Of a DNA stretch of 64,000 bases, positions 48,005 to 56,299 are shown piece by piece; position 1 is the stretch's first letter; each line of letters starts with the position of its first letter. Origin of the DNA: Bacteroidales bacterium UBA5235 (GTDB lineage Bacteria > Bacteroidota > Bacteroidia > Bacteroidales > VadinHA17); assembly GCA_002409145.1 (NCBI GenBank), contig DHUL01000090.1, positions 65,761 through 129,760 on the forward strand, read 5' to 3'. The notes beneath the pieces are model-generated. The model was given only the letters and a program-made list of their open reading frames with translations. It had not been told where the DNA came from and searched no databases. The translations under genes and the position numbers were made by a program.

Positions 48005-48409
48005 TCAATCGTACATCTGATATGCCGGCCTGGGAGCCAGGTACTTCTCAAGAATCAGGTGGATCTTGTCAGGGAAGACGGGCTTGAGGTTGTATTCCGT
48101 ACAGCCCGCTATATACGCTTCGTTTTTGGTTTGTTCGGAATAATATGCAGTAACGAGAATCACCGGTGCAGAGCGGTTGACCTGGCGGAAAGCCCTGGTG
48201 CATTCGATACCGTTTATCAGAGGCACAAGAAAATCCATGAAAACAAGATCAAAGTGTTCTCTGCCTGTGGTTATTGCCTCAACAAACTCCTTTCCGTTAC
48301 GGTAGGGGATAACATCTGCGCCGGTCTCCTTGAGCAGCGTCTCATAATATTTCAGGGATGCAGCATCGTCCTCAACAATTGCTATCCTCTTGCCTGTAAT
48401 GTTAAGCAT
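48005..48409 (-). CDS. Single-domain response regulator (CheY-like)
   Basis: This 134-aa protein is a lone receiver: E13/D14/D15 acidic patch, phospho-acceptor Asp59 in VFMDFLVPLINGIE, Thr in LVTAYYS, and Lys in YNLKPVFPDK. It has no output domain, so it must act by protein contact or phosphotransfer. No kinase is adjacent. Direct AACTT-like repeats lie upstream. Confidence 0.92.
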   Translation of the reverse strand: MLNITGKRIAIVEDDAASLKYYETLLKETGADVIPYRNGKEFVEAITTGREHFDLVFMDFLVPLINGIECTRAFRQVNRSAPVILVTAYYSEQTKNEAYIAGCTEYNLKPVFPDKIHLILEKYLAPRPAYQMYD

Positions 48410-48502
48410 GTCTATAAAGTGAACCCGGGGTTAATAATCCGAACTCCACGTAAAGATATCCGACGAGGAAAAACAAGGTTAAACATTTCTGCCGCAAATG
48501 TC

Positions 48503-48540
48503 AACTTTAAGAACAACTTATTAACAACAACTTTTTAACA
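48503..48540. repeat. Three iterated AACTT...AACA direct repeats upstream of the response regulator
   Basis: Units begin at 48503, 48515 and 48529: AACTTTAAGAACA, AACTTATTAACA and AACTTTTTAACA. The spacing is 12 and 14 bases. They lie about 95-130 bases upstream of the response regulator start, in a 179-base gap. They may be a regulator binding site; the A/T-rich context weakens the case. Confidence 0.4.
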
Positions 48541-48588
48541 GAAGAAAAAGAGCTGGCGAATGCTCTTAAAATCAGCGTCATGGAAGGG

Positions 48589-48816
48589 TCACCGACACTC
48601 CCAGTAGGTTGTTACCCCATTTATGGTGGAAGGAGGAATTGCCTTGATGTTTATCAAGTCCTGTCCGCAGTATTCTGCCTCGGTACCCCAGGCGATAGCG
48701 TTGTTGTTCTCATAGGAGACCGTATTGCAAACCTGGCATCCGTCACCCAGAATTTCGCAGGAGTTGAAGGAACAGGTGATTATAAGAAGAGCTGAAGCAT
48801 AAAGCAATTGTTTCAT
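48589..48816 (-). CDS. Small Cys-rich lipoprotein, hypothetical
   Basis: This protein is about 75 aa from MKQLLY. A signal segment ends at a lipobox-like FNSC (Cys20). The mature part of about 56 residues carries four further Cys, including a CQVC pair and a penultimate Cys (WECR), so two disulfides are possible. I recognise no family. TACCTTTG on the minus strand (48847-48840) is a -7-like box 24 bases upstream of the start. Confidence 0.6.
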   Translation of the reverse strand: MKQLLYASALLIITCSFNSCEILGDGCQVCNTVSYENNNAIAWGTEAEYCGQDLINIKAIPPSTINGVTTYWECR

Positions 48817-48839
48817 AGCCGGCATTTCTGAAATAACGT

Positions 48840-48847
48840 CAAAGGTA
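48840..48847 (-). promoter_or_regulatory. Candidate -7 box for the small lipoprotein
   Basis: On the minus strand this is TACCTTTG, a TAnnTTTG match 24 bases before the lipoprotein start. No -33 element is seen. Confidence 0.35.
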
Positions 48848-48934
48848 TGTAATTAGTATATCATTCCATGTGCAGCATTTTTCATAAATTGGAGTCATTA
48901 TTGAGAAAGCAGAAAACCTAAAATCACTCATGCT

Positions 48935-49369
48935 ATGGAAGAGAATGCCGCATCACCCACAGTGGTGACAGTTGAAGAGAACAGAATGAAAAAACATGTC
49001 AATATTGCAGGCATATTACAGATTGTCTTCGGCTCGTTCCTTGTGCTTGGAGCACTGGTAATTGCATTCCTGTTCGGATTTATTGACCAGTTTGTTGATG
49101 ACCCTACCGCCATCAAGGTCCTTGGTATAATCTCAACTCCGCTTGTTGTTCTGATGCTGCTCTTCGGGGGAGCGATGATTGCCGGCGGTATAGGCCTCTT
49201 CTACTGCAAGCCGTGGGCCAGGATACTGACATTGGTTATGGGAGCCATCGGACTGCTCAACATACCTATCGGCACCCTCAAGGGAGTCTACATCATATGG
49301 GTTCTTGTGCAGTCAGAAACCATATCCCTCTTTGGAAAGGGGTGCCCCGGGGAAGGTCTGAAGGTCTGA
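48935..49369 (+). CDS. Hypothetical four-helix membrane protein
   Basis: This 144-aa protein has a short polar N-terminus and about three to four membrane helices (AGILQIVFGSFLVLGALVIA; LGIISTPLVVLMLLFGGAMI; ILTLVMGAIGLLNIPIGTL). It resembles small DUF-type membrane proteins with no known function. Its last codons run into the direct repeats at 49353-49368. Confidence 0.65.
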   Translation: MEENAASPTVVTVEENRMKKHVNIAGILQIVFGSFLVLGALVIAFLFGFIDQFVDDPTAIKVLGIISTPLVVLMLLFGGAMIAGGIGLFYCKPWARILTLVMGAIGLLNIPIGTLKGVYIIWVLVQSETISLFGKGCPGEGLKV

Positions 49370-49403
49370 TCCTCCAGCTGGCGGATGAGGGTCTGAGAGT
49401 CTG
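49353..49403. repeat. REP-like palindrome flanked by GGTCTG repeats
   Basis: Two tandem AAGGTCTG units (49353-49368) precede a near-perfect 16-base palindrome TCCTCCAGCTGGCGGA (49370-49385, one mismatched pair). GGTCTGAGAGTCTG (49390-49403) follows. It lies at the 3' end of the membrane protein gene, before ettA. Confidence 0.5.
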
Positions 49404-49436
49404 CTGGTCCTAATCTTAAGTGGAAGACAAAATGAT

Positions 49437-49444
49437 TATTTTTG
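49437..49444 (+). promoter_or_regulatory. Candidate -7 box for ettA
   Basis: TATTTTTG matches TAnnTTTG and sits 18 bases before the chosen ettA start, implying a very short leader. No clear -33 element. Confidence 0.4.
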
Positions 49445-49462
49445 TCGTCTAACCGTATGGTC

Positions 49463-51145
49463 ATGGCCGACGACAAGAAGATCATTTTTTCAATGTACAG
49501 GGTAAGCAAGAGCTATCCTCCCCATAAGCAGGTAATCAAGGATATATCACTCTCATTTTTTCTCGGAGCCAAGATCGGCATTATCGGTCTGAACGGCTCC
49601 GGCAAATCCACATTGCTCAGGATCATTGCAGGCCTTGAGAAGGAGTATCAGGGTGAGGTTGTGTTTTCTCCCGGTTACACGGTGGGGCATCTGCCGCAGG
49701 ATCCGCTGATGGATGAAAGCCGGACAGTGCGTGAGATAGTGGAGGAGGGTGCTGCAGAGGTGGTCTCGGTGCTCAGGGAATACGAGGATATCAATATCCG
49801 TTTCGGTGAGCCGGAGGTATATGAGAATCCGGATGTCATGGAAAAGCTGATGGCCAGGCAGGCGGTGCTGCAGGAGAAGATCGATGCGCTCGACGGTTGG
49901 AATCTTGAGCATAAGCTTGAAAGAGCTATGGATGCACTGAACTGTCCCGAGCCCTCTACACCGGTTAACATCCTTTCAGGAGGAGAGCGCCGGCGTGTGG
50001 CCCTCTGCCGCCTGTTGTTGCTGGAGCCCGACGTGCTGCTGCTTGACGAGCCAACCAACCACCTCGACGCCGAGAGCGTCCAGTGGCTTGAGGCCCACCT
50101 CAGGCAGTACAAGGGTACAGTCATCTGCATAACGCATGACCGTTACTTCCTTGACAATGTGGCAGGCTGGATCCTGGAGCTTGACCGGGGTGAAGGAATT
50201 CCGTGGAAAGGCAACTACACCTCATGGCTTGAACAGAAGGCCAAAAGACTGGAACTGGAGGAGAAAGGAAGCGCCAGGAGGCGCAAAACACTTGAGCGGG
50301 AGCTCGAGTGGGTACGAATGTCGCCCAAGGCCAGGCATGCCAAGTCAAAAGCCCGTCTTAGTGCTTATGAGAACCTCCTTAACCAGGATGTAAAACAGAA
50401 GGAGGAGAAGCTCGAGATATTCATCCCCAACGGTCCAAGACTCGGAGACAAGGTAATATCCGCACACGGTGTCACAAAGGCATTTGGCGACAGGATTCTC
50501 TTTGAAGATCTTGATTTCAGCCTGCCGCCGAACGGAATCGTTGGAGTCATTGGCCCCAATGGCGCCGGCAAGACCACACTCTTCCGGATGATCATGGGCC
50601 AGGAGACTACTGACAGGGGAACATTTGAGGTCGGAGGAACCGTTACCCTTGGTTATGTTGATCAGGCTCATGCTGAAATTGACCCGAAAAAGAGCGTTTA
50701 TGAAGTTATCTCCGGTGGTCTGGATGAGATTTTAGTTGGAAACAGACCGGTAAACGCGAGAGCCTATGCCGCCCGGTTCAACTTCACTGGCGCCGACCAG
50801 GAGAAGAAGTGCGGTGTTCTTTCCGGCGGTGAGCGCAACAGGCTCCACCTGGCGCTGACACTGAAGAGCGGCGCCAATGTGCTACTCCTTGACGAACCGA
50901 CCAATGACATCGACGTGAACACTTTGCGGGCCCTGGAAGAGGGGCTTGATAATTTTGCCGGTTGTGCAGTGATCATCTCCCATGACCGCTGGTTCCTTGA
51001 CCGCGTTGCAACACATATTCTGGCCTTTGAGGGTGATTCAAAAGTGGTCTGGTTTGAGGGCAGCTTCTCGGAATATGACGAAAATCTCAGGAAACGGACG
51101 GGTAATGCAGGGCCTGTAAGGTTCAGATACAAGAGGCTTTCCTGA
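49463..51145 (+). CDS. ettA: Energy-dependent translational throttle protein EttA (ABC-F)
   Basis: This protein of about 560 aa has two ABC domains: GLNGSGKST with LSGGERRRVALCRLL, then GPNGAGKTT with LSGGERNRLHLALTL. A linker between them is rich in Arg/Lys (SPKARHAKSKARLSAYENLL) and an arm insertion sits in the first domain. ABC-F proteins bind the ribosomal E site; EttA gates the first peptide bond according to ATP/ADP. I chose MADDKK; an ATG two codons upstream (49457) is an alternative. Confidence 0.94.
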   Translation: MADDKKIIFSMYRVSKSYPPHKQVIKDISLSFFLGAKIGIIGLNGSGKSTLLRIIAGLEKEYQGEVVFSPGYTVGHLPQDPLMDESRTVREIVEEGAAEVVSVLREYEDINIRFGEPEVYENPDVMEKLMARQAVLQEKIDALDGWNLEHKLERAMDALNCPEPSTPVNILSGGERRRVALCRLLLLEPDVLLLDEPTNHLDAESVQWLEAHLRQYKGTVICITHDRYFLDNVAGWILELDRGEGIPWKGNYTSWLEQKAKRLELEEKGSARRRKTLERELEWVRMSPKARHAKSKARLSAYENLLNQDVKQKEEKLEIFIPNGPRLGDKVISAHGVTKAFGDRILFEDLDFSLPPNGIVGVIGPNGAGKTTLFRMIMGQETTDRGTFEVGGTVTLGYVDQAHAEIDPKKSVYEVISGGLDEILVGNRPVNARAYAARFNFTGADQEKKCGVLSGGERNRLHLALTLKSGANVLLLDEPTNDIDVNTLRALEEGLDNFAGCAVIISHDRWFLDRVATHILAFEGDSKVVWFEGSFSEYDENLRKRTGNAGPVRFRYKRLS

Positions 51146-51196
51146 TTATTTTAACGTTTCCCCGGTATCATAAAAATCATTCTAGGCTGACTGTTA

Positions 51197-51216
51197 GTTT
51201 TAAAACAGTATTTTCG
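51197..51216 (+). promoter_or_regulatory. Palindrome and -7-like box before the sulfur respiration operon
   Basis: GTTTTAAAAC (51197-51206) is a perfect palindrome inside a larger CTGTT...AACAG dyad (51191-51208). TATTTTCG (51209-51216) follows directly, 83 bases before the molybdoenzyme start. It could be an operator next to a promoter. Confidence 0.3.
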
Positions 51217-51298
51217 CCTATCAGCAGAGGAGCAGTTACCGGTTTCACGCTTCCGCCGCTGATCCGAACCAGAACGAACAGCAAATCAATACTATAGC

Positions 51299-53536
51299 AT
51301 GGCAACACGCAGGCAATTCATCAGGATCTCAGCGATGGGGACTGGGGCTGTCATGGCCGGTGCCGCGGGTCTAAAACTCTTTGGCTCCGGCATCACTGAA
51401 GGTCAGAAGGCCACCTTTACAGCCCTTACCGGCCGTACCCCCACATACTGTGAGGTATGTTTCTGGAAATGTGCAGGCTGGGTTTATAAGGATGAGAATG
51501 GATCAATAAAGAAGATCATCGGCAATGCTGAGGACCAGAACTGCAACGGCCGTCTCTGTCCTCGCGGCACCGGCGGAGTGGGTATGTACCACGATGATGA
51601 CCGCCTGCGCAGACCCCTGATACGCACCGAGGAGCGCGGCAAACAGAGCTTCCGTGAAGCGACATGGGAAGAGGCCTTTGACTACATTGCCGAAAAAATA
51701 AAGGTTATCTCTGCAGAACATGGGCCGGAGTGCATTGCCCTCTTCACCCACGGATCAGGAGGAAAGTATTTCTCAACCCTTCTGCGCGCCCTCGGATCAC
51801 CCCATATTGCAGCACCATCCTACGCGCAGTGCCGCGGACCGCGCGAGGTAGCCTTCCAGGCTACCTTCGGAGAGGCCCTTGACAGCCCCGAACCTCTTGA
51901 TATCCGTGACACCAGGTGCCTTGTCCTGATAGGAAGCCATCTTGGAGAGAACATGCATAATGGACAGGTGCAGGAGATGTCTGACGCGATAGACAAAGGG
52001 GCAACCATCATTACCGTCGACCCCCGCTTCTCCACAGCCGCAGGCAAGTCAAAATACTGGCTTCCGATAAAACCCGCCACCGACCTTGCCCTGCTGCTGG
52101 CATGGATCAACGTCATCATCTCTGAGGAGCTCTATGACAAACCATATGTTGAGAAATATACATACGGCTTTGAATACCTGAAGGAGCATGTCAAAAACAT
52201 GACCCCTGAATGGGCCTATGGAATTACCACCATTGATCCCACAGTCATTCGTGAGACCGCCCGTGAGATGGCAAATGCAGCACCTGCAGTGATAGTTCAC
52301 CCGGGCCGTCATGTGACCTGGTACGGTGATGACACCCAGCGGCTGAGAGCGGTGGCAATACTCAATGCCCTGCTTGGCTCATGGGGCAGAAGGGGTGGCT
52401 TCTTCCGCACAGAGACTTTCGAACTGCCTGAGCCGCCTCATCCTGCCTATCCCACGCCAAAGAGAACCTGGAGGACGGAGTTTCCGGATCTTTACAAGCT
52501 TGCTGACACGGTCCTGGCCAACGGCGTATGTGATGCCACAGTCCCGGACCCGAGTCGTAACTGCAAGTTCCAGGCATGGATAGTCAACGGCACAAACCTG
52601 ATGGAGACCCTCCCCAACCAGGAGAACACCCTAAAGGCCATTCAGGCTCTGCAGCTCCTCGTGGTGATAGACACCATGCCCATGGAAATCACAGGATGGG
52701 CCGATGTGGTTCTGCCTGAGTGCACTTACCTCGAGAGATATGATGATCTGAGAGTGGGCCCGCACCGTAAACCGCAGATTGCCCTCAGGGCTCCAGCCGC
52801 CGAACCCATGTACGATACCAAACCGGCATTCTATATGGCCAGGGAGCTTGCAAAAAGGCTGGGGGTGATTGAATATTTCCCCTTTGAGAAGATTGAAGAT
52901 CAGCTCGACTGGCAGCTGAAACAGGCGGGAAGCAGCCTCGAGGAGATGAAAAGAATAGGGGTCAAGACCTTTGACCGCACAGCCGATAACCTATTCTTCT
53001 TTCCTGACGAAGAAGTTGAGTTTTATACTGCCACCGGGAAAATAGAGCTCTACTCAACCGCGCTGGAAGGAGCCGGCTTCGACCCGATGCCCAGGTATAC
53101 GGTTCACGAGGAGCCGCCGGCCGGTTACTACCGCCTCAATTACGGAAGGGCTCCGATGCATACCTTCAGCCGCACTGCAAATAACCCGAACCTCACTGAC
53201 CTTATGGATGAAAACAGCGTATGGGTAAATCCACGTGTTGCAAAAGAGTGGGGACTGAGCACCGGGCAGTATGTTCACCTGGTAAACCAGGATGGCAAAA
53301 AGTCTGAGTTTCCGATTAAGGTCAGGGTGACAGAGCGAATCCGGTGGGATTCGGTATACATGGTTCACGGATTCGGACATCAGGAGAAGAAACTGCGCCG
53401 TTCTTACGGGAAAGGGGCCAGCGACACAAACCTGATCACAAAGGTGCTTGTTGATCCCGTAATGGGGGGCACGGGCATGCGTGGCAACTTTGTGACCTTT
53501 ATCACTGACCTGGCAGGAGAGGAGGTGGTATCATGA
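51299..53536 (+). CDS. Molybdopterin oxidoreductase, thiosulfate/polysulfide reductase-type catalytic subunit
   Basis: This 745-aa protein has a twin-arginine signal (TRRQFIRIS) and is therefore exported folded. A [4Fe-4S] site follows at C51, C54, C58 and C87 (YCEVCFWKC; GRLCPRG). Cys178 in SYAQCRGPRE is the likely molybdenum ligand, as in PsrA/PhsA-type enzymes. It forms a complex with the FeS and NrfD subunits encoded next. YeeE/YedE and rhodanese-like genes downstream argue for a sulfur compound (polysulfide, thiosulfate or tetrathionate) as substrate. The direction and exact substrate are inference. Confidence 0.88.
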   Translation: MATRRQFIRISAMGTGAVMAGAAGLKLFGSGITEGQKATFTALTGRTPTYCEVCFWKCAGWVYKDENGSIKKIIGNAEDQNCNGRLCPRGTGGVGMYHDDDRLRRPLIRTEERGKQSFREATWEEAFDYIAEKIKVISAEHGPECIALFTHGSGGKYFSTLLRALGSPHIAAPSYAQCRGPREVAFQATFGEALDSPEPLDIRDTRCLVLIGSHLGENMHNGQVQEMSDAIDKGATIITVDPRFSTAAGKSKYWLPIKPATDLALLLAWINVIISEELYDKPYVEKYTYGFEYLKEHVKNMTPEWAYGITTIDPTVIRETAREMANAAPAVIVHPGRHVTWYGDDTQRLRAVAILNALLGSWGRRGGFFRTETFELPEPPHPAYPTPKRTWRTEFPDLYKLADTVLANGVCDATVPDPSRNCKFQAWIVNGTNLMETLPNQENTLKAIQALQLLVVIDTMPMEITGWADVVLPECTYLERYDDLRVGPHRKPQIALRAPAAEPMYDTKPAFYMARELAKRLGVIEYFPFEKIEDQLDWQLKQAGSSLEEMKRIGVKTFDRTADNLFFFPDEEVEFYTATGKIELYSTALEGAGFDPMPRYTVHEEPPAGYYRLNYGRAPMHTFSRTANNPNLTDLMDENSVWVNPRVAKEWGLSTGQYVHLVNQDGKKSEFPIKVRVTERIRWDSVYMVHGFGHQEKKLRRSYGKGASDTNLITKVLVDPVMGGTGMRGNFVTFITDLAGEEVVS

Positions 53537-54066
53537 GATACGCAATGGCTGTTGACACCAAAAAGTGTGTCGGATGCAGCGACTGTGTCGTGGCATGCCA
53601 GACCGAGAACAATGTGCCGATAGGATACTGCCGTGACTGGGTGGTTGAGGTAATGGACGGCACCTACCCCCGGCTTGAGATTGAGCTTAGGTCGGAAAGG
53701 TGCAATCACTGCGAAAATGCGCCCTGTGTGAGGTGTTGCCCCACAGGTGCAAGTCATATAGTTGACGGGGGGATCGTATTGGTCAAACCGAACAAGTGCA
53801 TTGGTTGCGGAGCGTGCATTGCTTCATGTCCATATGATGCCCGCTACCCGCATCCGAAGGGTTATGTTGACAAATGTACCTTCTGTGTTCACAGGGTCAG
53901 CCAGGGGATGAAACCGGCGTGTGTTTCTGTATGCCCCACAAAGTGTATGTACTTTGGTGACCTCGATGATCCCAACAGCGATGTGAGCATGGTGCTCAAA
54001 AAGCGAAAGTACAAGACCCTCATACCCGAGGCAGGAACGAAACCCCATCTCTATTTCCTAATCTGA
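53533..54066 (+). CDS. 4Fe-4S ferredoxin-type electron transfer subunit (PsrB/NrfC-like)
   Basis: This 177-aa protein carries sixteen Cys in four clusters (KCVGCSDCVVAC; RCNHCENAPCVRCC; KCIGCGACIASC; KCTFC with ACVSVCPTKC), enough for four [4Fe-4S] centres. It passes electrons between the membrane subunit and the molybdoenzyme. It has no signal peptide and is probably carried out with the Tat-exported subunit. Its start overlaps the catalytic subunit stop by 4 bases. Confidence 0.93.
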   Translation: MRYAMAVDTKKCVGCSDCVVACQTENNVPIGYCRDWVVEVMDGTYPRLEIELRSERCNHCENAPCVRCCPTGASHIVDGGIVLVKPNKCIGCGACIASCPYDARYPHPKGYVDKCTFCVHRVSQGMKPACVSVCPTKCMYFGDLDDPNSDVSMVLKKRKYKTLIPEAGTKPHLYFLI

Positions 54067-54073
54067 CCGGACT

Positions 54074-55015
54074 ATGAACGAAGAACTGATTATCAGCGGA
54101 CGTGACAATCTGATGGTTGACCCTCACCTGCATATCTGGCACTGGCCGATACCCCTGTACCTCTTCCTCGGAGGTCTTGCAGCCGGTGTGCTCTTCTTTG
54201 CAGCTCTCTATTACCTGATGGGGAAGGAAAATGAATACCGCTCTGCCGTGCGCCGGGTACCGTTCATTGCTCCGATAGCCCTGGTACTGGGCCTGGCAGC
54301 ACTCTTCTATGACCTGCGGCACAAGGCTTTCTTCTGGCAGCTGTACACCACTATAAGGCTTGAATCTCCCATGTCATGGGGCGCCTGGACTCTGCTGGTG
54401 ATAACCACTGCATCATTCATCTGGTGCGCTCTCCATATCAGGGAATATTTTCCCGGCTGGGACTGGAAATACAACTGGCTGAAGGAGCTGGAGACCTTCT
54501 TCAATAAGTACAAAAAACAGCTTGCCTGGGTGATACTTATCTTTGCCATCATCACCGGGGTCTATACCGGGATCCTGCTCTCGGCATTCAATGCCAGGCC
54601 GCTGTGGAACACATCGGTACTCGGTCCTCTCTTCCTGGCATCAGGACTCTCAGCCGGTGCTGCAGCAATAGTACTGATGTCCAAAAACAGGGAGGAGAGG
54701 CTGCTGTTCACAAAGATAGACCTCATAATACTCGGGGTGGAGCTCTTCCTGATAGTTCACATGTTCATGGGCTTCCTGGCAAGCACCCAGGTTCAGATAG
54801 AGGCGGCCGGGCTCTTCCTTGGCGGGCCTTATACGATGGTGTTCTGGATCTTTGTGGTGATACTGGGGATAATCATTCCCGGCGTTCTGGACCTCATGGA
54901 ACTTCGCGGAAAACATATTCCTGCTCTGATGCCGGGCGTGCTGGTACTGCTGGGCAGTCTGATGTTCAGGTTCATCTTTGTCTTTGCCGGCCAGGTGAGC
55001 CGCTGGTTATACTGA
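54074..55015 (+). CDS. NrfD/PsrC family membrane subunit
   Basis: This 313-aa protein has eight or so membrane helices, starting with HWPIPLYLFLGGLAAGVLFF, the NrfD family's first helix. It anchors the complex and exchanges electrons with the quinone pool. It lies 7 bases after the FeS subunit. Confidence 0.92.
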   Translation: MNEELIISGRDNLMVDPHLHIWHWPIPLYLFLGGLAAGVLFFAALYYLMGKENEYRSAVRRVPFIAPIALVLGLAALFYDLRHKAFFWQLYTTIRLESPMSWGAWTLLVITTASFIWCALHIREYFPGWDWKYNWLKELETFFNKYKKQLAWVILIFAIITGVYTGILLSAFNARPLWNTSVLGPLFLASGLSAGAAAIVLMSKNREERLLFTKIDLIILGVELFLIVHMFMGFLASTQVQIEAAGLFLGGPYTMVFWIFVVILGIIIPGVLDLMELRGKHIPALMPGVLVLLGSLMFRFIFVFAGQVSRWLY

Positions 55016-55037
55016 TCACAATAAAATTCAACATAAA

Positions 55038-55574
55038 ATGAGCAACAATACAACAAATGAGAGGAGCAGGAGATACCTGAACCCTTACCTGGGCGGTGTG
55101 CTGCTGGGCCTCGTACTGCTTGCCGCCAACTTTGTCTCAGGCAGGGGTCTGGGTGCCAGCGGTGCCGTCAAGAGCGTTGTGGCAACAACCATCGAAGCGG
55201 TTGATAAGGATGCATCGGAAACCATGCCCTTTATGAAAGAGTATGCCGGATCACACAGCGGCAGCCCGATAAAGTCATGGCTGGTGTTTGAAATGCTGGG
55301 CGTCCTGGTAGGTGGATTTCTGTCCGGTGCTGTTGCCGGCAGATTGAAACTGAAGGTGGAACATTCACCGAAAATCACTTCCCGCCGAAGACTGATATTC
55401 GCCCTGGCTGGCGGAACGCTCTTCGGCTTCGGTTCACAGCTCGGCCGGGGCTGCACCAGCGGCTCAGCCCTTAGCGGGATGGGTGTACTCTCACTCGGCG
55501 GATTCGTGACAATGATGGCCATCTTCGGCACTGCCTTCGCACTGGCATATTTCTTCAGGAAACTATGGATTTAA
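55038..55574 (+). CDS. YeeE/YedE family protein, first half (sulfur transport)
   Basis: This 178-aa membrane protein has the Cys motif GRGCTSGSALSGMGVLSLGG. YeeE/YedE (TsuA) proteins carry thiosulfate or sulfur through the inner membrane, using conserved Cys residues. Here the transporter is split into two proteins encoded in tandem; full-length relatives have both halves in one chain of about 350 residues. Confidence 0.85.
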   Translation: MSNNTTNERSRRYLNPYLGGVLLGLVLLAANFVSGRGLGASGAVKSVVATTIEAVDKDASETMPFMKEYAGSHSGSPIKSWLVFEMLGVLVGGFLSGAVAGRLKLKVEHSPKITSRRRLIFALAGGTLFGFGSQLGRGCTSGSALSGMGVLSLGGFVTMMAIFGTAFALAYFFRKLWI

Positions 55575-55589
55575 TAAAAGGAGGAAAAA

Positions 55590-56180
55590 ATGGGACCACT
55601 GGCACCAAATGAAATAATATCGGAGAACACCAACTTTCTCCTTGCATTCTTCATCGGCATCGCATTCGGCTGGGTACTCGAGAGCTCCGGCTTCTCATCG
55701 AGCCGCAAGCTGGCAGGCATCTTCTACGGATATGATGCTGTCGTTCTGAAGGTCTTCTTCACCGGAGCCATCACCTGCATGCTCGGATTGCTCTTCATGA
55801 GCCTGTTCGGCTGGGTTGACCTTGATCTTATCTATGTCAACCCGACATATCTCACCTCTGCCATTATAGGCGGAGTGGTTATGGGAGCAGGTTTCATAAT
55901 GGGCGGATTCTGCCCGGGCACCAGCTTCTGCGGCGCCGCAATAGGGAAGATTGACGGGATGGTGTTTGTTGCAGGGCTCTTCCTGGGCGTCTACGGATTT
56001 GCATTCACCTATCCATTGTGGGAGAAGATGTACATGGCAAAATACCTTGGCGAACCAAAGGTCAGTGAGAAGCTTGGCATGTCTGACGGGCTCTTCGGCC
56101 TGCTGATGATTTTGGCCGCCATCGGGATGTTTATGGTTGCCGAATGGGCTGAAAGAAAGTTCCCGAGGGAGGAATACTAG
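55590..56180 (+). CDS. YeeE/YedE family protein, second half (sulfur transport)
   Basis: This 196-aa membrane protein has GGFCPGTSFCGAAIGKIDGM with two Cys, which matches the YeeE/YedE sulfur-handling motif. It lies 15 bases after the first half. The two probably pair to form one transporter that moves the product or substrate of the molybdoenzyme. Confidence 0.87.
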   Translation: MGPLAPNEIISENTNFLLAFFIGIAFGWVLESSGFSSSRKLAGIFYGYDAVVLKVFFTGAITCMLGLLFMSLFGWVDLDLIYVNPTYLTSAIIGGVVMGAGFIMGGFCPGTSFCGAAIGKIDGMVFVAGLFLGVYGFAFTYPLWEKMYMAKYLGEPKVSEKLGMSDGLFGLLMILAAIGMFMVAEWAERKFPREEY

Positions 56181-56299
56181 AGCTGCCATGACGCTTTTCG
56201 GATCCGGTAAGTCAGGGTCCCGGAGCCAGCTTCGATATGCGACCAGATGAACATTTTGTTTTATAAAAGGTTAAACATAAACAACAATAATATCAAAAA

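Noticed and set aside
54604..55041. 145-aa plus-strand frame overlapping the NrfD gene
   Set aside because: It is out of frame within NrfD and its translation resembles no protein family.
55038..56180. Frameshift splitting a single YeeE/YedE gene
   Set aside because: Each half has its own start, a complete helical set and its own Cys motif, with a 15-base gap. Split halves are known in this family.
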